NCBI GenBank assembly: GCA_000727475.1
Contig: KL647291.1
Coordinates: 2,606,973-2,670,972 of the forward strand
DNA from: Sarcocystis neurona
Taxonomy: Eukaryota > Apicomplexa > Conoidasida > Eucoccidiorida > Sarcocystidae
Direction of reading: 5' to 3'
DNA: 64,000 nucleotides
Part shown: in pieces, positions 49,526 to 62,795 of the stretch
Layout of the letters: each line of letters starts with the position of its first letter
How positions within the stretch are numbered: the first letter of the stretch is position 1
Notes under the pieces: model-generated
Databases searched by the model: none
Told to the model about the DNA's origin: nothing
What the model saw: the letters and a program-made list of their open reading frames with translations, nothing else
Position numbers and translations under genes: made by a program

Positions 49526-52500
49526 TCACAACTCTTTTTCACTGAAGAAATTTGAGGAGTTCTCAAGCGAAAGAATACCCTTCTTTGCCAGCTCGTGCAC
49601 TCCCGGAAATTCTTTCAGGACAGTCGCAAGGTAAGACTTGTTCTCGTCGTTATGCACGGCACGTGCAATCCCCACCTGATTTGACAGAACGAGAGGAAAC
49701 ACCTGTAACTCCTGCACATCTGCCTGTCCTCTAAAGCGTTGCATGCGCACTGGTAGGCTCAAAGCTTGAACACACCTGAGATACAATACTACCTGCGCAA
49801 ATGCACTGTCCCACTGTGCGTCATTTCCCCCCATCATCACGCAAGAAACGCTGGGCAGTTATACATGAAAATCAAACAACTTACTGTTTTAGGGAAAACA
49901 CACATTGCCTGCCACAGTACACCACGGCGCGTCACGCTGGATGCTTGCAACTTCAAAGGCAATGTGAAATTTCAACAGAACATCCGACTCACAGTTTGAC
50001 GTGATGCTCCAAACTTCGTGACAAACGCGGGCACGAATAATGCCGCAGACGAAGCCATCCGCCGCTGCTCACTAATTACCGTGCTTGTAAATTTTTCCAC
50101 AGATCCCTCTGAATCACAAGGGACGAAAAATGCAGTCCACGGACGCTGCCCCAACACAGGTACGCAGAAAGAACAATCCATTAAAAAAGTCGCGGTGCCG
50201 GCCCACGCGAAAGGGTGCACAAATTCTCTAGTTCGGTGTAATACATTCTGCGGCTACTGCTGACACGGCTGTGGGTGGGTGCTCCCTTCGTCTCACTCCT
50301 CTCCTCCCTCTTACTCCGCCAACAACAATTTTTACTGCGGATGCCGTGTGTGTCCTCTCGACGCCTCCCTATCCACCGAAGACAATACTGTTCAGTTATC
50401 ACATTCTTCACGCGTGGTCGTGAGACGGTATCCTCCACCAAAACAACCTTTAGTCTTCTCTCGTAATCAGATAACGCAGAAGACCCCGATCGTGTTCCCT
50501 AGTGTAACGAGCACAGCCGTTTGTGTATCTGGATGTGTATGGGTACCAACGGACCATGAACCTGGACCCGTACGTGCAACTACCTATACATATATATATA
50601 TACACACACACTGTTTCCCCTTATTCGGTCCCTGGATCTGGAGCCGATCTTCTTTTCCTACACCACCGTGAATTCAGGTGCCGAAACGACTGTCTGCTCT
50701 TTTCAAATACAATCCCCTAAAGAAACTCTCGTCTCAATCGAACGCTGCAGACTGAAATGCAACAATTTCACCAGAACAGTCCCCCTGCTGGAAGAACTGT
50801 GAATAACTACTACTCAGGCGCGCAGGCAAATGCTAGCCATCGGCCTGACTTCTCCTGGTAGTGTGCTGCTAGACGACACGCCAGCAGACCCACACACACA
50901 CACACATCGATCCAGCCCTACTACACCCGTGTCGACCTCCAACCGCCTCCTCCCCCCTTTTCTCCATAAGCAGTGTCAGAGCACCTATGTGTGAACAAAA
51001 AGGTGTAATTTCACCAACCATCTCTACTGAAACACAGTGGATAACACATATATATATATATACACGCATTCGTACACACGTTGTGCTTGTACGTACAGCT
51101 CTGTAGAAATGGTGACCCCGCAGCGACGCAGGGCCTCTCTCCACACTGACCGTCTGCGTGTGCGCAACAACAGCGCATCTCTTGTTGCCGGCAGTGATGT
51201 ACAGCTAACGTCACTGTCGCATAGTCTGGACAAAGACGGTACTGCCAGTTTGTGTGTATCTACTTACCAGAGAGGGCCTCACTCCGTCCGATCGCCTGTA
51301 GACAGTGTAGTAGTGTCTCATAAACGCAACAGATCCAAGAATATACGCCGGTCCGTACTCAGCAGGCACGTCTATTTGCATGAAGGCGGGCTTGCACTCA
51401 TTTTTGTCGTTCCTAACGAGGTATTCCTCTGGTTTAAGCGCGAATCTGATTCCGCCCTGCAAACAACAAGCAGATAAACAGGCGTACGTAGCGCACAGTC
51501 AACGGATTACCAATCACACCGCTATCCCTGCACGTACACGGCCCACACCTTATACACTCTGTGAGCATGCACGCACGCCTGTCTGCATGGAGAGCAGCAC
51601 TCCGCCTGCAGTAGCCCTTCCTTCACAAAATCACAAAGGATTCTGAAGCATTCTGCGCTTGACACGGGGACTGCAGACAGCACATCCCTTCCATATGAAC
51701 AAATCATTTCCTTACACCGGAAAAATCGTGTTTGGCTCGCGTGGAACTCTGAAAAAGATTCACACAAGCAAATCTGGAAGGCTCATGCGTTCTTTATACT
51801 GTGGCATGACGGTGGTATGCTGATCTGCGGCCCACAGAGAAACGGCTAACTTCCGGAAGACTTGGCACCCGTGTTCTTCACCCGACACATGTGGAAACAC
51901 AGCAGATTACGATGAGCAAGCCAAACCGCATAACGCGCGAACTGCTGGAGGAACACCACGCTGGATACACTGAAGTTAAGAAGTACGTGCGCTTTAAGAA
52001 ACAGATGTGATGAAGTCATATAGCTCGTTGTGTCTACGAGCACTTCACAATAACGACGCTGCGGAGCAACTGCGTATATTTGCTGTGTCATTCGGATACG
52101 TCAAAGTGATATGGCTCATCACGTGTAGTAGGAGTAAGCGGAAGCATGTTCGTTGACGTAACTGGATCGTGAACAGTCACGTGGGGACCCTGGGTTCTTG
52201 TCAGGTCCTTCTGAATCACATTCGTGCGGAGCTGTGAAACGAAAGGTCTATGGACAGTCGTCGGCAAAAACACATGTATAGGTACGCACACCTTTATATA
52301 TATACACATACATATATGTGAAGCCGCTTCGCATATCTCTACCAACTTCACCCACGCGACGGAAAACTTGCGTATGTGTACGAACACATGTTTCAGTGAT
52401 GCTGCAATGCACAAACAAATACCTACCACGTACGTGTACGTTTAGGCATGTAGACGTTACCCCCTACACCCCCAAACACGTGTATATACATATATATATA

Positions 52501-55500
52501 TATGTATATATATTATACGTTTATGCACGGTATGTACATGACGCAGCACAGAGGTATTCGTGCGGTGCCGCTAGGAGTTACGAATCTACCAGCAGATCGC
52601 ATGTAAATCGAGGGGAGACGAGGTACCCGAGATTCTTCTGCTCGGTGCGAACAAAAGGCTTACAATGACGTAAGTAATCGGCTTGTACGTCTTAGTAAAT
52701 TCAGGGTCGTCCAAGTCACACTCCTGCAGCACAGAGGGGCCCAGGCGTCAGTGAAAAGCGCAGGGTCAAGTTCGGCTGCAAGGATCGTTACTGCAGGAGG
52801 CTGACAGATGCAATCGAGCGCTCGGCAGAATCCACCTGATCAGAAACTGCTCCTACCCGTATTATAACATACAAACTCGTGTACCGCTGCTCCTGTAACC
52901 CCGAGACTCGTGTACTGGCAGCGCATACTATGTCTACCGCTAAGGATCGTCGAAGACACGACGCGCGGTTCGACTACAGTTACTTTCACGCACACGTACG
53001 AACATGGAGACACGCAGCTGTTATGTGTGACACTCGCGTCAACATAAGTCTCAGCACCCGGACGTACGAGTACTGCTGTCCCTCCTTGCGGGTAGAGGAA
53101 CACTCACGCGGACTCCAGGATAATAGACGTAAACCGCCGTAGATCTTACCAATAACCTCAAGCGCTTCTACGCACCTTCTCCCACAGAAAACATATACAG
53201 AGACACGCAGAAATGGGGTTCCGTCAACTGCTCCCGAGAACACTCTAATGCACAAGTGTGTCGCCTCGAACGGACAAACCACGTACCCGAACCGTCACGA
53301 CGCAATTCGCCGACGCGTCCCAGACGTCCTCAAGAGAGAAGAAAACGCGTATATACAAGACTCGCTGAGGCAACCACATAATTTCTGCTGAGTCTGCGTA
53401 TGCGTACACACGGAGGTATTCTACAGAAATATGGTAGGCTGGGATATACGAGCATGTGGGTAGAGTCCCATCCTTGCAGATCCATAAACAAAGATGCGCA
53501 CGTGGTAGATGTTGTTCCTCATTCAAAGAAATGCCTAGACAAAAATACGTAGAGATGTGTTCTTGTGGACACATGCATATCGCTGTCATATGCGTGTGTA
53601 TATGTACGAATGTATGGGCGTACATAGAGCATAGTACCACACACACTTATAGACGTACAGATCCATACCGCCTCAGCATGTTTATGAAATCACGGATATA
53701 AAGTATAGAAATACATACACGTTCTCCGTACATACACGGCTACGTTACACATTTGTGTACGGCTTGGAAAACCATATCACACGAAGGACACCGCACAAAA
53801 ATGTATGTCCACCTGGTCATGAATGTATGCCTTTCCCATATCTGCGGCACCGTCTACTTGACTGAGACACAGCACAGAGTAGACCTGTAGGGATTAGGCC
53901 CTCTTACCTTGGTAGTACATACCTCCCCCTCCTGTGCGTGCCTCCGCACGCCTTCTAGGTGACACAAATTCCTGCTGCGCGTTAGACCTGTGGAAGCATA
54001 TGCCTCTATGCATATCTATACATTCGGCTGTGCCGTCAGGCGGACGTATGTGCCACTCGGGCCACAGGAGGAAGACACACGCTTGAAGCGCCGCATACAA
54101 GAGAGAACTTACGCGCGGAGGAATCATCTCCATAAGGCGTCTCATGTCCTTCCCAGGCATGGTATTGAAGCTTGTGCCTGAGTCAAGAATTACGAAGCTT
54201 GGTGTGTCGCAGCAAAACTTCTCGTCGCCTATATATATCGCGTCAAGGTCTGTTTCCCAGTAGTGTTCCCTACTAACAGGAAACATATGAATGGGCGGCT
54301 CAAAAAAGCGCGGATCCACTCCACCAAAAAACAAACCGGATACCTGAGAGGGAAACCCATGCAGCAGCAGCACCAGCACAGCAATGCCAACAACAGCAGC
54401 ACGTGTAGCAACAGGTGACACGGCGCCACATGGAGACAGACACGCGGCAGAAACAACTGGGCCAACACCCCCACCTACGACACACGCAGTGGCGGCTCTC
54501 GCACACCCAACTGCAGCTGCACCACCACACACGGCAGCCGCCGCAGCTGTTGTTCATGCAGTTGCCTCGGCAGGCGCAACGCGGAGAATCGGAGCAGCAC
54601 TGGAACCAGCAAATCCTCCGTGTCGGATGCCACACACACGCAGTGGCACAGACAACTCCAACGCAGAAGTAAGTTAAACGCCACCACCTGTCAATGTAAG
54701 CCAAGCACAGCCGCGCTACGGACCTGCCGCAACACCTGGGACCGCAGCACCGCGCAGCAGCTCCGTCGGCAGAATTCTCTCCGCAACTGCCCAGCAAGAG
54801 ACTTCTCCGAGACGGGTACCAAATGGACCACCGTGCGGCGATGCGGCGCAACTACTTGCACATAGCAGCGACCACGCCAACGAGGAGCGGCGGGAGCTGC
54901 TACTTCTCTTTGAACCACATCAACGAAACAGGCGGGGGGCCTTAGTGAAAATTATGTAGCCACCGGCAACCGAGTCGCAGAATGGATGGTGAAATACACG
55001 GGCACACAATGAGAAAGACGCAAGTCTCTCACGCCGTAGCTATTCATTCATGCACATACACGCGTATACAGGCATACGAGGTCAGAGACGTATTTTATAC
55101 GGAGAAGCTATGCCTACAGGACTACTACAAGCCTTTGAGTGTGCACACAAAGTGTGGAGACAAAACAGATATACAGTGAGCATACAAGAAAGAGCAAAAT
55201 GTACCTACAATATACATAAACAACAGAAAAAACGCAGAGATACGCGCAAGCCTACGAGCGTACACAAATCGGAAGCAAGTCATACAGAGAGAGCACCTGA
55301 TTAGCAGTGCTGTGCGACAGTGCGCAGGGACACGCACAAATACGTGTAGAGTCTGTGTCATATATGTAGGGATCTCGCTGCTCCCTTACTGGGAAACCCT
55401 TGGCCATATAAAACGCAAATTCGTTGGCTTTGAGTTTCCCGTCCTGCACGAGGTGGTCGTAAAGAGGGACGGCGCCGGTGCTGGACATCTCCGGAAAGGC

Positions 55501-58500
55501 GAGGCCTACAATTCCTTCAAAGTTGATAGACTGCAAGCACGACACCGGATAGCAGCACCACAGAGTCCCCGCAGCAACAGTAACACCAACGCAGCAGTGC
55601 AGCTGCGGCAAAACGGACGCCGCAGCACACGCAGAACCGACGCACTAGCAGCTACAACAGTACTGGCGCAGCAGGCGAGAGAGGCAGCAACCACGCAGTA
55701 CTGGCGGAACATTTCGCAAAGGCAGCGGCAGACGCCACACAGCAGCTGCAGTAGTACAAGGAATGAAACAGCAGCAGGCTCTGTGTACCACGAAGAATAC
55801 CCCATGATGCAGCAGCAGCAGCGCAGATGGTCCGCTCTCTGCTTCGGTATGTGTGCATGTACATATACCCACGTTACGACATACAACGTAGAGAAACGCA
55901 CGCAGGTCATGCGCTGTACACTCCCCAGGGTGTTCGTTCACTGCCATACGCGGCTACGCAGAAGCAGCAGCAAAGCAGTAGCACTGGTGGCAGTAGTGAC
56001 CGTCGGTCGCAGCAATCACCAGCAGCGTCAACGCAGTAGCAAACGGCTGCAGGCACCAGCAGCGGCACCGCAGCCGAAGCGACACCAACGCAGCAGCAGA
56101 ACGAACCCTCACGAGGACGCAGCGTTCGCGTTCAAGCAGCGACATCTCTCAAAACTCAACCGGCAGTGCGTACATGCACACTGATATTTCGGATTTTGCA
56201 GACACCCTCCAAATGCAGGACTCTCTTACGCAAGTTCAAATGCGTGTACACACGGAGAACGTACCCACTGTACGGCAGTACCTTTCTGCGCGCACATATT
56301 TGTTGCGGTAAGTACCTGCATACGCATGTGTACTGCTGCTTCGGCTGTGAGAATTTGCAAACGCATTGTTTACCCGTGGGCGCACAACTCCCGACATAAT
56401 TAGCGTCTGTGTCCACCATACGCACGCGGACACACAGGCCTGTACCCCACAAATATCCTCACCGGGCATGCACATTATACATCTGCGGCAGATACAGATA
56501 TCGAAGTGCACTCAGAATTTCATTGGTAAGTACACATAGCAGCACGCAACAGGAAATGACAGAGTATTCGGACCTTGAAAATGTTGCCGTGCATGTTGTG
56601 GCCAGACTCCTTCTGCACGAGACCGAATGTCTGGTCTTTCACACGGAATGGGCCGATAGAAAAGTCGTCCACGGCGGTGCAGCCGTTTATACGACCGGTT
56701 CCAAAAGTGATGTCCAAATTAACGGGAGGATTCGACGGGCGATAGGTCGAAGACGCCCGCGGATCGAAGCGCGTCACTTTCTCGCACGTGTCGTCCGTGC
56801 AGTCGCTGCCCACCACCCACAAGTTCCTGCAGGCCCCCGGGGCCAGCCACGCGAGCAACCGAAAAAATAAAAGCAAACTCCACTCCACGAACAAGAACCA
56901 CCATGTCCATGCATGCTGACAATCAAAACATTGCCGCTGCACCGGCGGTAGTAACACTGTAACGTACGAGTTTACAGACGTATACACATCTTTATATATA
57001 TACACATAATTAAGCAGGTTGTGTACATTGAGTGCGTAGCTAACTAGGTTGTGAATGTATGTACGCACACAGTAAAAATTGTATTCGGGTCTATGTATTA
57101 GTGATATGCTCTGCGTGTGCACAGATTTACCGATTCAGAAGTACGGTTCTGTTAAGACACTGGCGAAAATTATGGACCGCAAAAATACCTCGGTTCTGTC
57201 TCGCCGGGAAAAAACAACACCAAGACCCGCACACAGCCGAGCGGGCGTACATATACCGGAGAAAGACATGCTACTTCAATTGAAAGCGTGCGTCAGACAC
57301 CTGACTTCTCTCAGTAGATTTTCGCGGCAAAATAAACACCATCCCTTTCTGTCCCCAAACGGGCGAGACTCTAGACCATACATACAGAGAGCCAACCGTT
57401 GTGGTGAACTTCCCTTTCTCCCCATTCCCGGTATATACATGTACATACATATACAGGACAAGGAAACCCTCTGTTACTCTGCCGCCTGCGCGCACCGACG
57501 TCTGTGCGCGTGAGTCTGTCTACGTATACATAAACACGAGGGATCACATACAGCAATCGACGCAGAACCATATGCGCGATGATCCGTTAGTTTCCAAGTA
57601 GATAAGCAACACCACAGAAATAGACAGGTGGATACATGTAGCACGACGTGTGCTCACGCACGAATGAAAAATGATATAGATGCAGAGCTCCCCCGCGTAA
57701 AATACTTCTCCCCCGCACAGCCTTGCACACATGCACTCATATATGTATACACACAAGTACACGCACATTTGTGTGCATATGTGTACACACATGCACACAC
57801 TCATTTTGTATACGTCTACCTGTATGTGCGAGCAAAACAGCGCGTATTCGGACCCAGCCTTCATACATACATGTATATATATTATATGCACAGACGCATC
57901 AGTGGAGGAACAACGGAGCTACCAGAGGGTGAAGGAGGAATATATACGACTTTCTACTTACGTGCTTCCCGTATCAAAGACGGGCTGGACGTACTGCGGA
58001 GGCGTGCCTATGCCCAGCAATCCGACGTACTGGCTCTGCAAATACAGACCCGACATCAAGCGTATCACCGTCGGCGCAGAGAAGAAACGAACCGAGTAAA
58101 GGCCATTCATCGATGATCTAACATTTGGTAAGGCCTCCTCAGCCTCCCTTTAAGCCAGCTTAACGCAGGGTATGTACACGAGAAACACCGCATACAGCTA
58201 TTTTGCAATACAAGCCCACGGCAAATACAGTATAAAGCTGCGCTGCAATGCAGGCACACGGCAAATACAGTCTACAGCTGTCCCGCAATGTACGCACACG
58301 GCAAATATCGTATGAAGGCATCACGCGGTGTACATACACCGGAAATATCGTATAAAGCCATCTGTCGGCATTTCTTTCTCAAAACTGAAGACCGGTGCAA
58401 CAGGAGTCCGGACAAAACGACGCAAACCCATCCTTCTCCCGCAGCAAACACCCACGCAAAATTACACGACTACTACATACCCATTCACACACACAGCGAA

Positions 58501-60918
58501 TCGCGATCTATCTATCTATCTACCTATATATATATATGCAGAGAGAGAGATACACACACACATACATACAAACATACATACATACATACATACACACAGA
58601 CCCATTATGTGGAAACTTACGAAAATACATACGGTCAGCATATATATATATATATATATGACAACTGACGCCGAGTGATACGCACGTGTACAAAAAGTAC
58701 CAGTGTTACAGTCTGAGGCAACCTGTTACGAATGGCTACTCGAGTTCACCGGTCGTTATATCCATCTGTTTAACTCTCCTCGTGACACAGCTAAATTACT
58801 TCACATTCCTTGTGAGTCTGCTGCCGCTGAACAGGCGCCTGGGCAGTGCACTCCCTAATTTCCTCCACAAGAAACAAGCCGACGCAGCTGTCTACCCCTT
58901 GCTTGATCAGAGAGCAAGCGACACACGGGTCTCTCTTTCTTGCCGGACATGTACCTAGATGGCGTGGAGGAACAAAAGCTTTCTCTGTAAAATAATTAGG
59001 ACACGTCCACTGTGTTGTGACCAACTTGCAGCTCTCTCTCTCTATGCTTGCTAGCACGTGTTTGTATACGCACATCTTTCATTTGCATGATAGGGACGGA
59101 CGCCTCAGCCAGAGTTAATTGCAGATGTTCTGTTACTCGTCCGGGCAGGTCTCGAGTCTCCTGTTCCGCCATGTTCAGAGCCGTTTGACTGTAAGCACTG
59201 CTTGCTTTTCCTGCGGTCGTCGCTGCTGCTGGCGTTGCTGCTGCGGTGTTTTCCGCGGTGGCCTGCAGTTGCGCAAAGGATATATGGGGTAGCTCCGGAA
59301 AGTGCAGACCAAGCCTTGCGGCTGCAGTGGCATCTTCTTTTCTGCGTAGCGTAGCCGCATTGTTCCCGAGCGATCCGAACGGCCCCTTTCCTCGCAGGAC
59401 GTAGAAGTTCTTATTCAAATTTAGATGTGCGTGATGATTGGCTTCCAGCAACTGCACCACCTCCTCCGGATGTGTGTCGATTGTTCTCACTGCCCGAATG
59501 GGCATCATAAAATTCGGCGTCTTTTCGCCGTGCAGACACACACGCGAACAGCCCCCTCCAGAGGAAGTGCCATAGAAACTGCTGCACTCATGGCAAAGAG
59601 GAATACCAGAAGAAGCGGCGAAAGATACTGCCCTCGCTGTTGGTCCTGGGCTGTACGGACGCACAAAACGCTCGCGGACTGGTCCCTGCTTCAGTGCGTC
59701 TCCTCCGCCAGTAGCTGCCGCTGCTTCTGTGGAAGAATCGACTGACGAGAGAGAGCTTCCCGCAGCATGTGCGGAACCACTTCCGGGGAGAGGGGCTGCT
59801 GCTCCTGCTGCGCCGCCAATTTCTCCCCTGGCATCGTTCGAGACAAACGCAGGAGCTTCCACAGGCACTACTGCCGCCAACTTGCTTGGAGTCGTCGTTG
59901 CTGGAGAAGCTGCTGGGACAAGAAGAGGCGCTACAGAAGGAACAGCGACAAGCGAAGGACCCGCGACCACACCTCGTAGTTCACCAGGAGAAACCGTATG
60001 GGGTGCAAATGGGGGCGGAGAAGTCCCCGTGACTACAGAAGAACTACTACTCTGTAGCTGGGAGGGTGCTGGAATTTGCGAAGAGGCGGGCACTGCAGTA
60101 CCAGCAGGAAGTTCAGCAGAGGGCACAACACTTCCAACACCAGTGTGGACATACGTAATACCACGTGCAGGCAATTCAACGCCTGATGAGGTGCTGACGC
60201 CCGCGGCAATCTGGCTCGGAGTTCCATCAAAAGCAGCAGCTGCAACAACGGAAGCAAAAGAGGGAGTACCACTCACAGCAGCACTCGACGACTGCGCCTC
60301 CTCCTTGATCTCGAGAGCCGGAGGTGAAATATTATCTTCGCTGTGTTTCCGACGTGCTCTGGCCCATAAGAAAGCTGACTGCAGACGTCCTTCGCCGCCG
60401 TGCGATGCAGCAGGCAGCGGAGGACTAGAGGACGGCAACAGTGCCGCGGCAGCCACACATACTTGCGGATTTCCATTGCTCGCTAAAGATAAGAACATCA
60501 TAAGCTGGATGACTACTGAACCCCAAATGAGACTTTTCCTTCCGGTCAGTACGGAAAGAGAACTACCGGTACCGGTAGTGCCACTGGAGCACCTGAGCCT
60601 CCAGAACATGCCCTTCAGCAAGTGGTACAATTTCGCCCGGGTCACTGACAGCCTCTCAGTTGAAGTCACGCTTTTAGCGGAAGATCGCCATGAATCACGC
60701 TGGAACACTACTTCGTCTGAGGAGCCCGGGAGGGAAACAGCGTAATCCCCGCCCGAGTGCGAAGTGCAGACATCTGGAGAGGCTGCAGGGCGATCTGGAT
60801 CGCCAGGTAGTGGGGACACACAATAAGAGCCTCTTTCGCGCTGGCTGCGTGCGAGTAGAGAACAACGCTTGCTTGAGCTGCTCTGGGAGCAGCTACCGGT
60901 TGGAGGAGCCAGCGCCAT
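49526..60918 (-). CDS. ASP3: ASP3-like aspartyl protease (plasmepsin IX/X clade), multi-exon
   Basis: A1-family aspartyl protease. In the family, ASP3/PMIX/PMX act in a post-Golgi compartment and cleave rhoptry and microneme proteins. Protease exons (minus, 5' to 3'): 58117-57962, 56826-56574, 55530-55390, 54343-54113, 52723-52664, 51456-51283, 49675-49526. Phases agree at every junction and the last exon ends in a stop. Exon 1 carries the first catalytic motif VFDTGST, continued by NLWVVGS. Exon 2 carries a flap with Phe in place of the usual Tyr (TFGTGR), known for the ASP3/PMIX/PMX group. Exon 3 has GIVGLAFPEM; exon 4 the second catalytic motif ILDSGTSFN and a CC pair; exon 6 YILGSVAFMRHYY; the last exon VGIARAVHN. 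The protease part is about 387 aa. The 60918-59074 exon is probably its prosegment, but the link (phase 0 to phase 2) is unresolved and may need another exon near 58.7-59.0 kb. One donor is unusual (GTCCGA after 56574). Clade assignment is by eye. Confidence 0.85.
54360..54720. repeat. CAG-rich intronic DNA
   Basis: Degenerate CAG/CAC/CAA triplets in the intron between protease exons 55390 and 54343. Open frames here (for example 54384-54677 plus, 54300-54851 minus) are products of triplet composition. Confidence 0.7.
55560..56110. repeat. CAG-rich intronic DNA
   Basis: Degenerate CAG/GCA triplets in the intron between protease exons 56574 and 55530. They resemble the CAG-repeat bias reported for Eimeria. 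Confidence 0.7.
58165..58364. repeat. Minisatellite, 5 x 40 bp
   Basis: Five units start at 58165, 58205, 58245, 58285 and 58325. The shared core is ACACGGCAAATA followed by CAGT or TCGT. Copies diverge outward. It sits in the intron upstream of the first catalytic exon of the ASP3-like gene. Confidence 0.9.
58500..58665. repeat. ATCT, CATA and TA microsatellites
   Basis: Adjacent (ATCT)n, GA, CACA, CATA and TA runs, in the intron between the prosegment exon and the first catalytic exon. Confidence 0.85.
59074..60918 (-). CDS. Long N-terminal prosegment exon, probably of the ASP3-like protease
   Basis: An open frame of 640 codons runs from an ATG at 60918 to a stop at 58996. A GTGCGT donor after 59074 would end the exon at 615 codons. 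The frame stays open to 60978, but without an ATG. Around residues 130-150 lies a hydrophobic stretch (SLIWGSVVIQLMMFLSL) that could be a signal anchor. A long Ala/Ser/Pro/Val low-complexity part follows, then a more ordered C-terminal part with HAHLNLNKNFYVLRGKGPFG and LGLHFPELPHISFAQLQ. The exon lies directly upstream of the protease core on the same strand and resembles the long prosegments of ASP3-type enzymes. It could instead be a separate gene, because the join to 58117 is not phase-matched in the simplest model. Confidence 0.65.
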
Positions 60919-61792
60919 CGCGCTGGCGTCCCTTCCAGCAGCCGGAGTGCATGAGCCTGTTAATTCACCTACTGTCAACTGAGAGGGGGCACGATAACAA
61001 ATAAAAGTACAGTGTGACTACTAGCAGGCGCCCGCTTCTCTCAGCAGCCTGGGTTTTCATGCACAGCTCTTCCTCCCGGATGTGGATCCGAACATGCTGC
61101 GAGCCAGGTTCGGAGGGAAGTCGAAAGGAGTCCCGAAAAAAATTATGCATCTGCAGCACTTCATCGGCCAACGCATACGTATACTTCTTCAAAGACAGCA
61201 GAGCCGTTCTCCTTAAGACACGAAGTCAAAAATTCTGCAGTGCTCGACTTTCGTAGTCGCGCTAGTAAATCTGCGGGCGTAACATTTCTTTCACGTGCTA
61301 GCAGCCCCGTCACATCTCGCTAGCCGCTCAGCTGCGCTTCACGAGCCTCATCGTGCCACGCTTCAGGACAGTATGCTAAAAAACGGGTACAGCAGACTTT
61401 TCTACGGACAAGAAACGGCAACTGAGGACACAAACTCTGCAGAAACTAGACCAAAAACGCAGATCTGTCCATTCCGCTGGGCGCCCGCCACGACCACGCC
61501 TCACCGCACAAACGACATCGTAGACGTGGGAAGGTGTGAGTGGCGCCAACACCACCGATGTGCCTGTGCAGGTCGTCGCTTTTGGTTTCGATTACAGTAC
61601 TAGCCTGTACAGAGCGTTACAGCTGAGGCAGATGTAGTACACGGTGTATACCTCAAATAATCGCAGCTAGCCGTATGTTCAGCAACAAGTCGCGTAGCCC
61701 AGGTCCGGCTAGTCGATTAGTGAATTGCGACGCCGGTGTCCCCATTGTCAACCGCCTCACTGCAGGCACACAAACGGAGGGCTCCTGAGTGC

Positions 61793-62224
61793 TTAGCACA
61801 GTTGAACGACTGTTAGGTGTTCTATAGTGTATATCTTTCTTCGAAATGACGTAAGAATGGCTTTGAAAAAGGCAGCGACACGGTCGTCCTGCCGGGGGAG
61901 CTCGAAACCCCGGTGCTGCGATACTTCACTGGGAAGCTTTTGTGCTACGAAAAGGCACAGCCGGTAGTGCCGTGTGTAGCATAGTGGAGGGTCGGCGAAC
62001 CATTCCGAAGCTGCAGAGCCAGGGTCGTGATGGAGCGGGAGACGATGTTCATTTCTTGCATGGAGGAGTATAGATACATCTGCCCGCGCATTCTCGTTTG
62101 TCGGGATGATGCAGTCTGCCGGGAGCAAGAGACGCAGCAGAATACCGGCCGCTGCGGCAAATACTGCGGTGCAAGCAGCCACTAAGCAACAGACCGTCCG
62201 GTGTCTGATTAGTATCTGCAGCAT
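61793..62224 (-). CDS. 143-aa open frame with N-terminal signal anchor, function unknown
   Basis: A single open frame from ATG (62224) to TAA. Residues 10-36 are hydrophobic with a short charged N-terminus (RHRTVCCLVAACTAVFAAAA, then GILLRLLLP), as in a signal anchor or uncleaved signal peptide. The rest reads as an ordinary soluble domain (YTRHYRLCLFVAQKL; GFELPRQDDRVAAFFKAILT). No catalytic or binding motif was recognised. It lies between the ASP3-like gene (start 60918, same strand) and the plus-strand gene at 62796. It could be one exon of a larger gene. An open frame of this length is not rare enough by chance to be certain. Confidence 0.4.
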   Translation of the reverse strand: MLQILIRHRTVCCLVAACTAVFAAAAGILLRLLLPADCIIPTNENARADVSILLHARNEHRLPLHHDPGSAASEWFADPPLCYTRHYRLCLFVAQKLPSEVSQHRGFELPRQDDRVAAFFKAILTSFRRKIYTIEHLTVVQLC

Positions 62225-62795
62225 TCATGAGTTCTAGAGTAGCAGTGGTTCGAGACCCGCCAGCACACATGTATGAGACGCAAGTGCTGAACACATCGTT
62301 ATACTTAACCCAGATTCGCCATCACGGGCACCTCCTTCAACCAGGTACGTAGGACATGGGAAACGCAGTGCTCATCCTCACGGTTAAATGGCTGGCTTCG
62401 TCTGAAGCTCTGCCGTTATGTCGTTATTTCTGTGTTGGTGCCTCGCTGAACCGACAGCGTGCACACGCGGCAGAGCCATAGGTCCCTTACGGAAATAGAA
62501 CTTCATCAGGTGGTTGGGTGTTTGAAACTGTCCACATTGGCACTATCCCATTTTAATCTCTTGGAGATATCACGTGTGTTTTTCATGACGCCAACCGTGT
62601 TAAGATTGTGGAGCCCACATCAACAGTGGTGCGCGGCGTAACTTGGGGGGGAGATGCTGACACAGCGAAGCTGTTAGCATGGGGCAGCACACCCGTTTTT
62701 TCATCGGGAACTAGAAGTGCTGACTGCGGTTGCTTGGCTAAATCGCTGGTGTAGCTTCGAGTAGGACACCACCGAGCAGCAGACACGGTGTATCT

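Noticed and set aside
54300..54851. Cys/Trp/Arg-rich 183-codon minus-strand frame
   Set aside because: It is an out-of-frame reading of protease exon 54343-54113 and of the CAG-rich intron.
62231..62270. GGTTCGAGACCC, like a tRNA T-loop
   Set aside because: The flanking bases do not form a T-stem, and no anticodon or D-arm lies upstream.
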